Assembly: GCA_037962975.1 (NCBI GenBank)
Contig: CM075673.1
Location: 159,174,667-159,238,666, forward strand
Reading direction: 5' to 3'
From: Clitoria ternatea
Taxonomy: Eukaryota; Streptophyta; Magnoliopsida; Fabales; Fabaceae
Length of the DNA stretch: 64,000 nucleotides
Made by a program: the position numbers and the translations under genes. Numbering within the stretch: position 1 is the first letter of the stretch; each line of letters starts with the position of its first letter. Shown here piece by piece: positions 34,801 to 42,263 of the stretch. The notes below the pieces were generated by a model. It was not told the origin of the DNA. It saw only the letters and a program-made list of their open reading frames with translations, and searched no databases.

Positions 34801-35172
34801 AATTGTTTATTAATGATTGATTTAAAATAAAAATTAACAATTAACAAGTGAACTGAAATACTGAATCAAGCGAGTAAATAAATAAATAAATGAAAGCACC
34901 TTGTAAACGCATTCGGAGAGGACCATGCAACACAGAAGGTCCTGCAAATCGGAGACAGACTCGGCTTTCAACGCGAGACAGAGATCGTTGAGTTGCTTCC
35001 TCCGACGCTCGTACTCTTCACGGATCCGCTTCTTCTGTTCGCGCTGTGAGGCCCATGGCCACTTCATGCGCCATTGGAGTGGGCCCCACGAGACCTTCAG
35101 CCCCAACAGCTTCGCACTCTGGTCCCTTATCCATGGCTCCACGCGGCTCTGTATGAAATCCATGCCAACCAA
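7586..35172 (-). CDS. Class-3 lipase / P-loop fusion protein, 14 exons
   Basis: Predicted exons, in transcript order: 35172-34900, 32815-32706, 27181-27119, 27037-26848, 26703-26599, 26514-26384, 26263-25696, 24184-24119, 23976-23900, 23610-23329, 13006-12682, 12597-12448, 11523-10987, 7774-7586. They total 3066 nt (1021 residues) and all use GT/AG sites with matching phase. The N-terminal half is a class-3 lipase: GHSLGG at residues 241-246 gives the nucleophile Ser243, followed by QPPVGN and EDLVPR (possible acid Asp310). The C-terminal half has a Walker A P-loop, GLEGSGKT at 728-735, split by intron 11, and a degenerate ITNK motif near 850-853 without the NKxD aspartate. An Ala/Gly/Val-rich segment at about 996-1018 looks like a membrane anchor near the C-terminus. 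From memory the architecture matches a plant lipase class 3 family of about 1000 residues (Arabidopsis AT3G07400-like). The start could instead be the ATG at 35163. Substrate and location are not shown by the sequence. Introns 2, 10 and 13 are swollen by transposons. Confidence 0.88.
7820..7861. repeat. (GA)n microsatellite
   Basis: About 20 uninterrupted GA units, preceded by a short TA run, 46 bp inside intron 13 of the lipase gene, upstream of its last exon. Confidence 0.95.
8228..9716 (-). mobile_element. Internally deleted Ty1/copia element in lipase intron 13
   Basis: Two similar LTRs of about 170 bp lie at 8228-8397 and 9550-9716, both in minus orientation (TGTTAGAATGTTG... to ...CTTCA). 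Beside the right LTR is the minus-strand primer-binding site TGGTATCTAGAGC. Between them are an RNase H piece (8444-8662, with ICHNQEA and FHERIKHIE) and a gag-leader-like region at 9200-9500. Most of gag, protease, integrase and reverse transcriptase is missing. It lies in the same orientation as the host gene. The right LTR end is degenerate, so no target duplication could be matched. Confidence 0.8.
9746..10013. mobile_element. Stowaway-like MITE
   Basis: The element starts CTACTTTCGTTCCTATTTAA and its other end, reverse-complemented, reads CTACCTCTATTTCTGTATAA. It is flanked by TA on both sides (9744-9745 and 10014-10015), as expected for Tc1/mariner-derived MITEs. Length 268 bp, non-coding, inside lipase intron 13. 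Confidence 0.7.
10029..10631. mobile_element. Mutator-like foldback element with 8-bp target duplication
   Basis: The ends are inverted and share AGTCCTTTATGTTT-like blocks. An inner inverted pair (GTCCTCAAAATCTCTT at about 10317 and its complement near 10413) makes most of the 603 bp able to fold back. TTATCCTT flanks both sides (10021-10028 and 10632-10639), and the next base differs, so a 9-bp duplication with one change is possible. It has no transposase. Confidence 0.6.
11895..12180. mobile_element. MITE-like inverted-repeat element in lipase intron 12
   Basis: The left end GGTTGTCTTTGGATGG and the complement of the right end GTGTGTTTGGATGG continue into a shared AATTTTAGAATT block, giving terminal inverted repeats of about 28 bp. 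TA lies on both sides. Family not certain. Confidence 0.55.
13110..13256 (+). mobile_element. Copia solo LTR with target duplication CATTT
   Basis: A 147-bp sequence starts TGTTAGATTG and ends CCTCAACA. The 5-bp CATTT occurs directly before (13105-13109) and after (13257-13261). No internal retroelement sequence or second LTR adjoins it, which is the signature of LTR-LTR recombination. It lies about 100 bp upstream of exon 11 in transcript terms. Confidence 0.85.
13397..13962 (-). mobile_element. TRIM retrotransposon with mosaic interior, target duplication CTTGC
   Basis: The left terminal repeat is 13397-13524 and the right one about 13838-13962. Both end in CATCTTAACA and are about 125-128 bp long. 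CTTGC flanks both sides (13392-13396 and 13963-13967). A degenerate primer-binding site (TGGTGTCAGAGT, minus strand) adjoins the right repeat. The middle (about 13589-13707) holds a second, related LTR type ending GGGACTTTCAACA, so the interior is a mosaic. There is no coding capacity. Confidence 0.75.
13968..14616 (-). mobile_element. Copia remnant: LTR, primer-binding site and gag start
   Basis: On the minus strand, a region of about 350 bp (14257-14616) behaves as a 5' LTR. It is followed by the primer-binding site TGGTATCAAAGAT (14244-14256) and a broken gag start (13988-14240) containing LTKHNFILWKQQVELVIEGH, typical of copia gag. The rest of the element is missing. The right limit of the LTR is approximate. 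Confidence 0.65.
14911..15317 (-). repeat. Cassandra LTR, left arm (minus orientation)
   Basis: This is a 407-bp LTR; on the minus strand it runs TGTGACATCTCGG... to ...GGGGCGTTACA. It contains a 5S-rRNA-like segment with pol III internal-control-like text (about 15010-15076). It joins gypsy LTR sequence directly at 15318. Confidence 0.85.
15010..15110 (-). other. 5S-rRNA-like segment of the left Cassandra LTR
   Basis: On the minus strand it carries GTTAAGCGTGCTTAACTTGG and GGGATGGGTGACCTCCTGGG, matching the A-box and C-box regions of plant 5S rRNA. The upstream third is diverged. This is the Cassandra-borne 5S relic, not a normal 5S gene: the surrounding sequence is LTR and there is no tandem array. 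Confidence 0.8.
15318..17738 (-). repeat. Gypsy (Tekay-like chromovirus) 3' LTR
   Basis: On the minus strand it starts TGTAACATCCAAAATTTG at 17738, right after the gypsy polyprotein stop and the usual GAGGACGAAATTTT leader. It runs about 2.4 kb to GGGACGTTATA at 15318, where the Cassandra LTR begins. The part 16851-15318 is repeated in inverted form in the right arm. Confidence 0.65.
17793..18386 (-). pseudogene. Ty3/gypsy integrase C-terminal fragment (Tekay-like)
   Basis: The minus-strand frame gives KSYYDKRTKPLEFQVGDRVF, then GRALKSKKLSPKYIGPYEIL, GPVAYQITLP and LHSVFHVSQLRKYLPDPTH, the well-known C-terminal end of chromovirus integrase. An in-frame stop sits before KSYYDK, and a 14-bp tandem duplication (GGCCCTAACATCA-like) breaks the frame near 18335. 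Everything upstream (gag to integrase core) is absent because the inverted right arm begins at about 18387. Confidence 0.9.
18387..19905 (+). repeat. Inverted partial copy of the gypsy LTR (right arm)
   Basis: This is the reverse complement of about 15318-16851 with few differences. The longest open reading stretches of the two arms differ at only a few residues. It starts abruptly inside the LTR and ends GTTTAGGACGTTA, where it joins TCAGAGCCTAG, the tail of a tRNA-Met primer-binding site. Confidence 0.85.
19906..19971 (+). other. Cassandra internal domain remnant (primer site to polypurine tract)
   Basis: About 66 bp begin TCAGAGCCTAG (3' part of the TGGTATCAGAGCC primer-binding site) and end GGCGGAAGCTGGTGGGCA, a purine-rich tract directly before the LTR. 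This matches the tiny internal region of Cassandra elements. The left arm lacks it. Confidence 0.6.
20093..20681. mobile_element. hAT-like non-autonomous element, target duplication CATACCAG
   Basis: The ends are inverted: CATGGTTGTCAAACTC at the left, and CAAGGTTGTCAGACTC as the complement of the right. CATACCAG lies on both sides (20085-20092 and 20682-20689), an 8-bp duplication as for hAT elements. The empty site is visible in the left arm near 15190-15205. Length 589 bp; the interior repeats GTAAACTCTTACGAG-like motifs. No transposase. Confidence 0.85.
20770..20890 (+). other. 5S-rRNA-like segment of the right Cassandra LTR
   Basis: It contains AAGCGTGCTTAACTTGG and GGGATGGGTGACCTCCTGGG, the 5S A-box-like and C-box-like blocks, in the sense orientation of the LTR. 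The extra TTAAG just before the A box would change box spacing upstream but not the A-to-C distance. Confidence 0.8.
21430..22281 (+). mobile_element. Short copia element with target duplication ATGAT
   Basis: The left LTR is 21430-21575 and the right LTR ends at 22281 (CTATCTTAACA). ATGAT flanks both sides (21425-21429 and 22282-22286). Following the left LTR is TTGGTATCAAAGTC, the primer-binding site. The 570-bp interior includes the end of reverse transcriptase (YKGLLKN*TTSLSLVWIYP-like, degenerate). Most of the element is deleted. Confidence 0.8.
22287..23328. other. Remainder of lipase intron 10, nothing recognised
   Basis: Intron sequence between the copia element and exon 10. I see no further element with defined ends and no coding exon. 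Confidence 0.5.
24185..25695. other. Lipase intron 7, no element recognised
   Basis: A 1.5-kb AT-rich intron on the host gene. No terminal repeats or coding remnants were found. Confidence 0.5.
27459..27515. repeat. Perfect 20-bp inverted repeat (hairpin) in lipase intron 2
   Basis: The arm ATCTTTTCTAGAATAGGTGC at 27459-27478 is followed by a 17-bp loop and its exact complement at 27496-27515. It lies just outside the left LTR of the gypsy-type element. Function unknown. Confidence 0.9.
27654..28005 (-). mobile_element. TRIM/SMART-like element with 105-bp LTRs, target duplication GTAGT
   Basis: The LTRs 27654-27758 and 27901-28005 are each exactly 105 bp (TGTTAAAGG... to ...TTCCAACA). On the minus strand the primer-binding site TGGTATCAGAGTC directly follows the right LTR, and a purine tract GGAGGGGATG precedes the left one. 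GTAGT flanks both sides (27649-27653 and 28006-28010). The 142-bp interior holds a 42-bp tandem duplication (27792-27833 and 27834-27875). No coding capacity. Confidence 0.92.
28323..30413 (+). mobile_element. Ty1/copia element nested in the gypsy-type element, target duplication GGGTG
   Basis: It starts TGTTAGAATATTG at 28323 and ends CTCTCTCAACA at 30413. GGGTG occurs directly on both sides (28318-28322 and 30414-30418). The right LTR is 30224-30413 (190 bp). The left LTR is cut short at about 28427 by TRIM-like units. The interior keeps broken reverse transcriptase (KSLYGLKQSPKA, then VYVDDIVTL, then TPMDSIVKLL) and RNase H (29935-30165: ICNNQTA, FHERTKHIKVDCHF). Multiple stops and shifts show it is dead. 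Confidence 0.88.
28428..29008 (-). repeat. Cluster of three mosaic TRIM-type LTR units
   Basis: Unit 1 (28428-28546) starts TCTTAAATTTGG and ends GGGACTTTCAACA. Unit 2 (28663-28793) starts like unit 1 but ends CATCTTAACA. Unit 3 (28894-29008) starts TATTAGAAAATG and ends GGGACTTTCAACA. Compared with the intact TRIM at 13397-13962, units 2 and 3 each combine two LTR types. Outer target duplications could not be found. Confidence 0.65.
32376..32651 (-). mobile_element. Copia solo LTR with target duplication CAAAT next to exon 2
   Basis: On the minus strand it runs TGTTAGAATATATG... to ...CATAATTGCA, 276 bp. CAAAT lies on both sides (32371-32375 and 32652-32656). It begins only 54 bp downstream of the exon 2 splice donor. 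No internal sequence remains. Confidence 0.82.
32816..34899. other. Lipase intron 1, no defined element
   Basis: A 2.1-kb first intron. It contains weakly repetitive text (for example near 33860-34160 and 34640-34760) but no element with recognisable ends. Confidence 0.45.
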
Positions 35173-35430
35173 TTCCGACGAACAAGAACCCTAATTCGAT
35201 TATCGCCACCACCAACACAGCGTGTTGTATAACTATCAATAAAGGAAAATGTGGGTTTTGTATTTGATTATGATGCGATGCGATGCGGAGGGAGGAAGAG
35301 AAAAGGGATAAGTATAAGAAGGAATGGAAATATCCCAGTGGTTAAGAAAACGGAACTGTGGGGTCCACTCTCTCTCACTTCACTTCACATCTATGGCGGG
35401 GCAAGTTTGTTTTGTCAGTTGCCGCAGTTT

Positions 35431-35443
35431 CCTTTTATATAGG
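35431..35443 (-). promoter_or_regulatory. Candidate TATA box of the lipase gene
   Basis: On the minus strand the sequence reads CCTATATAAAAGG, a good plant TATA box. It lies about 260 bp upstream of the predicted start codon, which would leave a 5' UTR of roughly 230 nt. Position and motif are seen; the promoter role is inferred. Confidence 0.4.
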
Positions 35444-37617
35444 TTAAAATACTTTGTTATTTTTTGTTTTTATTATTTGGTCATTCATTTAATTACTTAT
35501 TAAATCTTCAAGGTACTCCCAATACTTATGTCTCTTGAATACTTTTGTTTCTATTCAAATATTGATTTAGTCCTCATGTAAGTTTTTATTAGCATTTAAT
35601 TATATTAAGGTTAGCTTCGTTTTTTCTCTCATATTAATAGTATATACTAGTTAAACTCTAAAATGACTATGTAAATAAATATGTAAGAAATGATGTTTTC
35701 TCTAGTTCATTTTTAATTGAGTTCAACAAAACTCAACAACAATCAGTTTATCTTATATTTTGTTTTATTAATTAGTGGTTCATACAATGTCTAAGACGTA
35801 TTGTTTTAAATAAAAAATTATATCTATAAGTTATGATATCAAAATTATATAAGTATTAAATATCATATGCATAAGTATAAGTATCTCACTGTTCACACCA
35901 CCTAAATTTATATTAATTGTTTTTTATGTTTCATACTCTAAAACTTCATTTATAGATTACCCCAATCTCACTTCTTCCTAAACCTAAAACACATTCCTTT
36001 CCTTTCCTTCTTATCTACCTTGTCACCCTCCACCAAACACAACTCTAACATTGCTTCCTTAAAAAAAATTTGACCACAAAAAAGAGAAATATTATTATAA
36101 GGGTCCCATTACACAAAATTACAAAGTGTTACAAAAGGCAACTAATTTATAGCAACTTTAGTGTTAGTTGCATCATCTGCTGCTACTTCTCTAACAATTT
36201 TAGTTTGTAATGTTATTTGATCATGAATTTTAGTTTTAAATTTAAATGTTTGATCATAGATTTTAGATATATCTATGTTATATGTTTATATTTCTAGCAA
36301 TTGTAACTTTGAATTTCTTTTCAAGATTTCTATTTAAAAAAATTAACAAATTATAAATTAATCAGATATTCAATCATTCAACTAACATAATTGACTTGAT
36401 GGTTTAACACCTCATCCCTTAAACATATGATCTTGAGTTCAATTCTTATATCATATCCAACCTAATCCAATTAAGTTTAATTGATTTTAAGTACTAAAGA
36501 TACTACTACTTACAACTACATGACATATTAGGTAATGAATTTTAGACATGACTTGTTATTATGATATATACCAAAATTTCTTTATGTTACAAATCATAAC
36601 AATTAAAATTATCAAATATTTTAATACAACCAACTAACTTTCAACCTAGGACTTTAGAAGGTGTGAACTTAGTGGAGGATTGTGTTTTGAGACCACTTCT
36701 TTCATCTAAATCTCTTGTGATACTGATGAAATCTCTTGTGATACTAGTGTATGTGATTATCTTGCTATGTTGGGTTTAAGGAGTAACCTTAAGTATGAGT
36801 TTTGGTCATTACCTCCGAACCTTATTGTTCGAAGGTTAGATCATGAGGCCGTGCTTGGGCGTGCTGTATAATTCTTTTATTTTCCACATTTACCAAAAAA
36901 AAAAACTAGTTTATTTCATAGTTCCGCAGTTTTTCAACTTTAAATTCGCTTTTTAATTTTCAATTAATTTTGTCATTAGTTTTATCAAAGATCTAAGTGT
37001 AATAGCTTAAGTATATAATTTAAAATAGTTTATAAATTACATTATATATTTAATTTTCTAATGAATACATAGTTTTTCAAAATTTGTAATTATATCTCTA
37101 TCCTTATCATAAACCTAACAAAACCAAACAAAAATATTCACACAAAACCTAATTACAAAAAATGAGGTAGGGTTGAAACTTAATTCCAAGCTTTAAAAAT
37201 ATAAAATCCTTAAAAATTCCTGAATTTGGGGAGTGACGGTATATTATATTTATCCACACAAAATACACTACACAAGTGCAACAAAAAGGTTCAGAACTCC
37301 AATTTTTTTTGCTTTACAAAAGTTGCATAAGGGTAGCATTGAAAGAGTCATTAATGGGGGGAAAATGAGATAAGTTATAAAAGATAACCAAGGACAAACA
37401 AGTATGACCAGCTGCAATGGGCAATGAAAAAGTTCATGACAAACATTAAGCAAAATGGTTATAATATTTGTTTGAATCAACATTAACATCACAAGAAACC
37501 TATTCCAAGAGGTACACAGTTCATAATTTAAATATAATTCTAAATCCAAAGTAATAATAAAAATACAGTGCATCTCAATATAGAAAAACAATTACTCTCA
37601 TTGATCTACCAAGACAA
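35444..37617. other. Spacer between the lipase and eIF3e genes
   Basis: AT-rich sequence holding the upstream region of the lipase gene and the 3' flank of eIF3e (same strand, 2.4 kb between stop and next start). A short stretch near 36650-36860 followed by an A11 run at 36895-36905 could be a retroposed scrap. No coding region is supported. Confidence 0.5.
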
Positions 37618-40600
37618 TTATCGAGCAGTTTGAGCTTGTGCATGTTCCAGAATTTGACTGACCAACTTATAAGTACGCCCGCCAAGGGGCTTGGTATGGT
37701 CTATAAGCTGCTCATACCTGTAGATATAGCACTTCAAAGATTAAGGGTCTTAAAAAGGAATATTGACACACATGAATGTTAACATAGCCGAGGCAGAATG
37801 GTACTATAATGCAATATAAGCTCATATCTAACAAGTTAGCAATCAATGTTAAACTTACACATTTGGATGATTAGGTTCCATGATAACTGTTCCTGTTAGA
37901 GAGTCAATTTTCGCATCAAGCTTTGAGCTACGGACAAGATTAACAATCCATCTCTCAGCATCCTCATAATTCAAATTTAATTTCTCAGCAAGCACTCTGA
38001 AAAAACATCAGGATTGAGCAACCCTATCTTAGAAAATTTGCCCAGTATATCATTTGGTTATGGCATGAAAGGTAGATAACAGGAAATCAACAATAGAAAT
38101 AAATACAGACAGAAAATATAGCATTAATTATATATAATTTTTTATATAGAGAGAGACAATGAGAAGGGCTAGCGCAAAACACTTTCAAGGTTACAACATA
38201 AAGAAAAGAACAACACTTATTTTGTGCCTTCAATTTCAAGTTTTGACAGACTGACACAACGATCAATGATGCATAGACAACATTGTGTCTTTCATGTGGG
38301 CAAAAGTGGCATATCAGAAAAATATAAAGCTGGGAGAGCTACAACTTATATTAGAAAGGTGAATACCCCATGTCAATGCGTTGGTGTATTCTACAGTATG
38401 TCTCAAAGATAAACAGCCTAGCATTTTCAAGGAACTCATCCCTCAATGGTATAGTTGAAAAGTTGCTTTCTTCAACTCGTTTACCAAGGAAGGGGTCATT
38501 TTGAATTACCTGCATTTAAAAACAAAGGTAATCATAATCATAACATAATCACAAGTTAAATGTCACAAGTAGATAGTAGCTAACATGGAGAGAAATATTG
38601 TCACAACATGGAAAGCTGAATAAACCATACAAGTTAAATCACTCATACAGTAAACATATATTAGCTAGCCAACAGAAAACACGCTTACTTCTTCACACTC
38701 CTTCATCTTCTTTTGTGCCCCATCAAAGTCATAGTTGACATAAACACAAGCCAAAAACTCAGTGATGGGGTCCTTATAAGAATGCTGCTCTTGTTGAATA
38801 ACTTTAATAAAATCTTTGAATTGAGGCCTCCTCCGCTTGTTGACAATGAATGCTGTAGCCAGGTATCGTAAAAGATGTGGAGCACTGGTTTGGATTGCAT
38901 TTAGATACCTGAAAAATATAACACATCTCAGATGAAGCAATATTGCAATTTGCAAATGCTAAGCCCAGAAGATGCCAGAATAAACAATCTCAAAGAAAGG
39001 AAGTAATTGACCAATTTGACGAGGATTAAATAAGATATAGATAATATCCTAGAAATAAGCTAACACATCCAAGGAAAGGAGAGGTAAGTCAAAAAAACAC
39101 ATACTTGTCCTGATTAAAAAGATCAATTATCTGTGTTCTCCCGTTGTCATGGTTGAAAAAGATGAACAGACTCCAATGCATCAACCATATTCTGCTTTGC
39201 ACCTGATTCAAAGGTGATGCAAAATTCTGCAACAAAGGTCACCAATAGTTACTTGTCAAGACATAGTAAGTATAACAAAATTATATCTCACTACTCCAAA
39301 AAGATCAATGGCCAAAAACAAGAACAACCTTTGAGTCAATGATTTCCTTCAAACGATTGAGTTCTTCAAGAGCAATGTCCCAGTTCTGCATCAATATTTC
39401 AGCTGCCAGCTTTCCCCACAATGCACTTAAACTCCTTTCACTATTTGTGCATAGAGCTCTGTACTGATAGAGATAGTCAGCAGCACCAGAGTAGTTTCCA
39501 CACTCAAACTGAAATTTGGCATATTGGTACAATGCCTCTATTTGTGCAGGACCAATCTATTACAACAGAACCATCATGTCAGGGAGTCAGAACTCAGACA
39601 CAAACACAACAACATTTGAACTTCCAGCAGAAAACACAAATGCTAGGAAAAAAATAAAAATAAAAGAGAATTTTACGAAAAAATTTAAGGAAACTACTCA
39701 GACACTATCTCACTTAAAAGTAGGATTTCATTAAAAACGGAGTGCAGTCCATTATCATCTCAGGGAAAAGTCAACAACATAGCTTTTAGGTTCTCACTAG
39801 CTAAAGAAATTTTCTGAAGGTTGCTGGTATAAGAAAATAACATCATTCACCACCCATTGAGCAACTAGTATCTCCTTCCAGTCCAAATTACCTTACAAAT
39901 AACAGCCAACCTTAATCCTTTTGCCAAGTTTCCCTTCTCAAGATGCCACTCACAACCTACCAAATCTCTAAAACTAAACAAAACATTCAATTTTATTTGA
40001 ACACTAGGGTTAACTAATTAAGTAAAGCCCCAAATTAATCCTGAAAACTGTATTTGTGGCATGCTTTATTTTTCACTTAATTTACAATTAAGAAAAAATA
40101 AAAAAAAATCTCAGTACTAAAATCTACCACCAATACACTCTTGACAATAATTTGAGCATCGACTAACTAACAATTAACTGATTAGTTAGTGTGTGTTTGG
40201 TTCCACAGTGATACCCCGCAAAATCAATTTCCATACACTGAAAACACGTTTAAGTGTTCAAACAACAACTTTACATATTCGGAAGGACTGCTAAAGTTGA
40301 TTTCAAGCTATGAGATTCACTAAAATCAATTATCCAACAGCAAAAACAAACACACAGTTAATCAGGTAAGACAAGTTCGGGAACGTTCTTTCATATTAAC
40401 CACATGCATGCTATGTAAAACTAAGAGAACTCTAAGTTTTTGGCCAAAGTTCTCCCTCCATCCCCGAACCTTTACCACTGAGAGAACTCGATATTTATTA
40501 AAACTCCTCACTCCCTCATACCTGGTATCTGTCATTGAGCATCTGGAGGTTGTACTGTTTGTCGGCCCTCAATTCCTGGACGGCAGCGGCGTTCTGGAGG

Positions 40601-40884
40601 AAGGCGACGAGGGGGGCGGCGGATTCCTCGAGGGACTTGAGTCTGGCGACAACCTCGGCCCTACGTTCGACCATGTCGTGAGGGACGTCGTCAGTGTGGT
40701 AGAGGGTCTTGTGGATGTCCATGGCGTAATCGACCATGTTGGTGTTGTTGAGGAGGTGGATCTTGGCCTTGAGGATGTCGTCATCGTTGTAGAGTTGACG
40801 CTCCTGAAGGAACTCCAACAGTGGGAACACCAAGTGCCTGTCCAGATTCGGTGCCATCCTTGGAGTTAGGTCGTACTCAGCCAT
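37618..40884 (-). CDS. Eukaryotic translation initiation factor 3 subunit E (eIF3e/INT6)
   Basis: Predicted exons, in transcript order: 40884-40522, 39556-39329, 39226-39105, 38908-38689, 38509-38367, 37996-37859, 37717-37618. They total 1314 nt (437 residues plus stop TAA), close to the roughly 440 residues I recall for plant eIF3e. All junctions keep frame with GT/AG. The protein begins MAEYDLTPRMAPNLDRHLVF, the recognisable eIF3e N-terminal domain. The middle and C-terminal parts carry the helical PCI region (for example WLMHWSLFIFFNHDNGR and a winged-helix part near ERWIVNLVRSSKLDAKID). eIF3e is a subunit of the eIF3 complex that works with the 40S ribosome in translation initiation; in plants it is also linked to the COP9 signalosome. 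The 5' UTR has a TTC/CTT repeat at about 40899-40918. An AGGGTTT motif (telo-box-like in reverse) lies at 41015-41021, of a kind often seen upstream of translation genes. The frame is intact and the gene is probably functional. Confidence 0.95.
40189..40357. mobile_element. Tourist-like MITE in eIF3e intron 1
   Basis: A short element of about 169 bp has inverted ends: GTGTGTGTTTGGTT on the left and AACAAACACACAG on the right. Both sides carry TTA (40186-40188 and 40358-40360), the 3-bp target duplication typical of PIF/Harbinger-derived MITEs. It sits in the 965-bp first intron of the eIF3e gene. There is no coding capacity. Confidence 0.55.
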
Positions 40885-41640
40885 TGCTATTCCCTCTGCT
40901 TCTTCTTCTTCTTCTTCTGCTAATTTTGAAAGAATGAGAGATACCTGCGGCGTCGAGTGACAGTAGCAGCTTCTCCTCTTCCAATTCGTGAAAGAGGCAT
41001 CGTTCTTAAAAAACAGGGTTTTTATTAAAACCGCACTATTCTAAACGATGTCGTCTAGCCTCCTTATTAAGGTGTGTTTAAGTTTCAATGAGATTAAATG
41101 ATCTATTATAGTAAGAGATTATTATATTATATTCAGTACGGGGTCAAAACCGAAGCTCAAGCAAATGGATCAAAAAAACATATCGTGGGTGTAATAAATG
41201 CCAAGTATTTATAGAAGTCAAGCGGAAACTTCTTTGTATTATGTATGGTACTTTTTAGTAAAGTATGGAAAAGTTTATCTCATCACAGTAATTCCTAACA
41301 CATATGCACACTTGATCCTATATTCCCATTCGTGTTAGCATTAACATCCTTCCCATTCTGGTGTATCCTTATCCACCAATATAGGATAAAGGATAATGTT
41401 TTGCCTATTCAAGGATATCGGGTAATTGTTGGTTGTGAAATATATACCAGCCCTGGCATAAGGATATCGATTAGGGGTGCTTAAGAACCAAATCGGACAG
41501 TGACTAACCGCTAAACCGAATTGAACCATGAGAACTACCATCCACAAAATAAAAAACCGTAAGTGCGGTTTATGGCACCCTCGTTAATTAAGACAATCCA
41601 TATCACTTGATCCATTCTACTCAACTTAAGGTGTTACAAG

Positions 41641-42255
41641 TAGACCTGGCAATTCAGGCGGGCGCCCTAAACAAGCCAAGCTTTATCAGGTTGCAGGATA
41701 CTCAGGGCTAAGCCAAAAAAGGCCCGCATAAACTCGGGCCTTGAAATTAGAGCCCTAGCCCGGTCCCCAACAGGTTGCGAACTTGATCGGGCGGCCCATT
41801 TTTTAAAAGAAATTATTAAAAAATTAATTTATAAAATTTTTTGTGCTATTGAAATTAATTAATTGTTTTTGTCAAAAATATGTTTGTTTGTGTACAACAA
41901 TTGAAAATTAAAATGAATGAAGCATTAGTCACTAAGCTACTAATACACAAATATTATAAAATCAACAAGATTTCTTAAAAAAACCTGCTTGTAAAAACAC
42001 CAACTAATAAATAGGATTTCTCGTAATGCTAAATTAAATAATAAATTACATAAAAGTCCCAAGTTCCTAAAAAAAAAGACTCGGGCAACCCAAGCCATGT
42101 AGGTCGGCCCGCACTCAACCCGTTTTTTTGGGTTTGTTTGTTATCGGGCTTTTTAACAATTTTTAATTTTGAATTTATTTTTAAGGCTCACGCACTATGT
42201 TTTTTACAGCGGGCTCAAGCCAGCCCATGCGGGTCGGCCCGTTTTGTCAGCTCTA
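41641..42255. mobile_element. hAT-like non-autonomous element with 8-bp target duplication
   Basis: It starts TAGACCTGGCAATTCAGGCG and ends with the complement of TAGAGCTGACAAAACGGGCC. GTTACAAG (41633-41640) and ATTACAAG (42256-42263) flank it, 7 of 8 identical. GC-rich CGGGCC/GGCCCG blocks occur near both ends. 615 bp, no transposase. Confidence 0.7.
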
Positions 42256-42263
42256 ATTACAAG

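Noticed and set aside
36650..36905. LINE or retrogene 3' end with a poly-A run
   Set aside because: Only a short weak frame and an A11 run; no reverse transcriptase text or target duplication.
40408..40869. 153-codon plus-strand frame opposite eIF3e exon 1
   Set aside because: It is the antisense of a GC-richer true exon; the eIF3e reading frame is clear.
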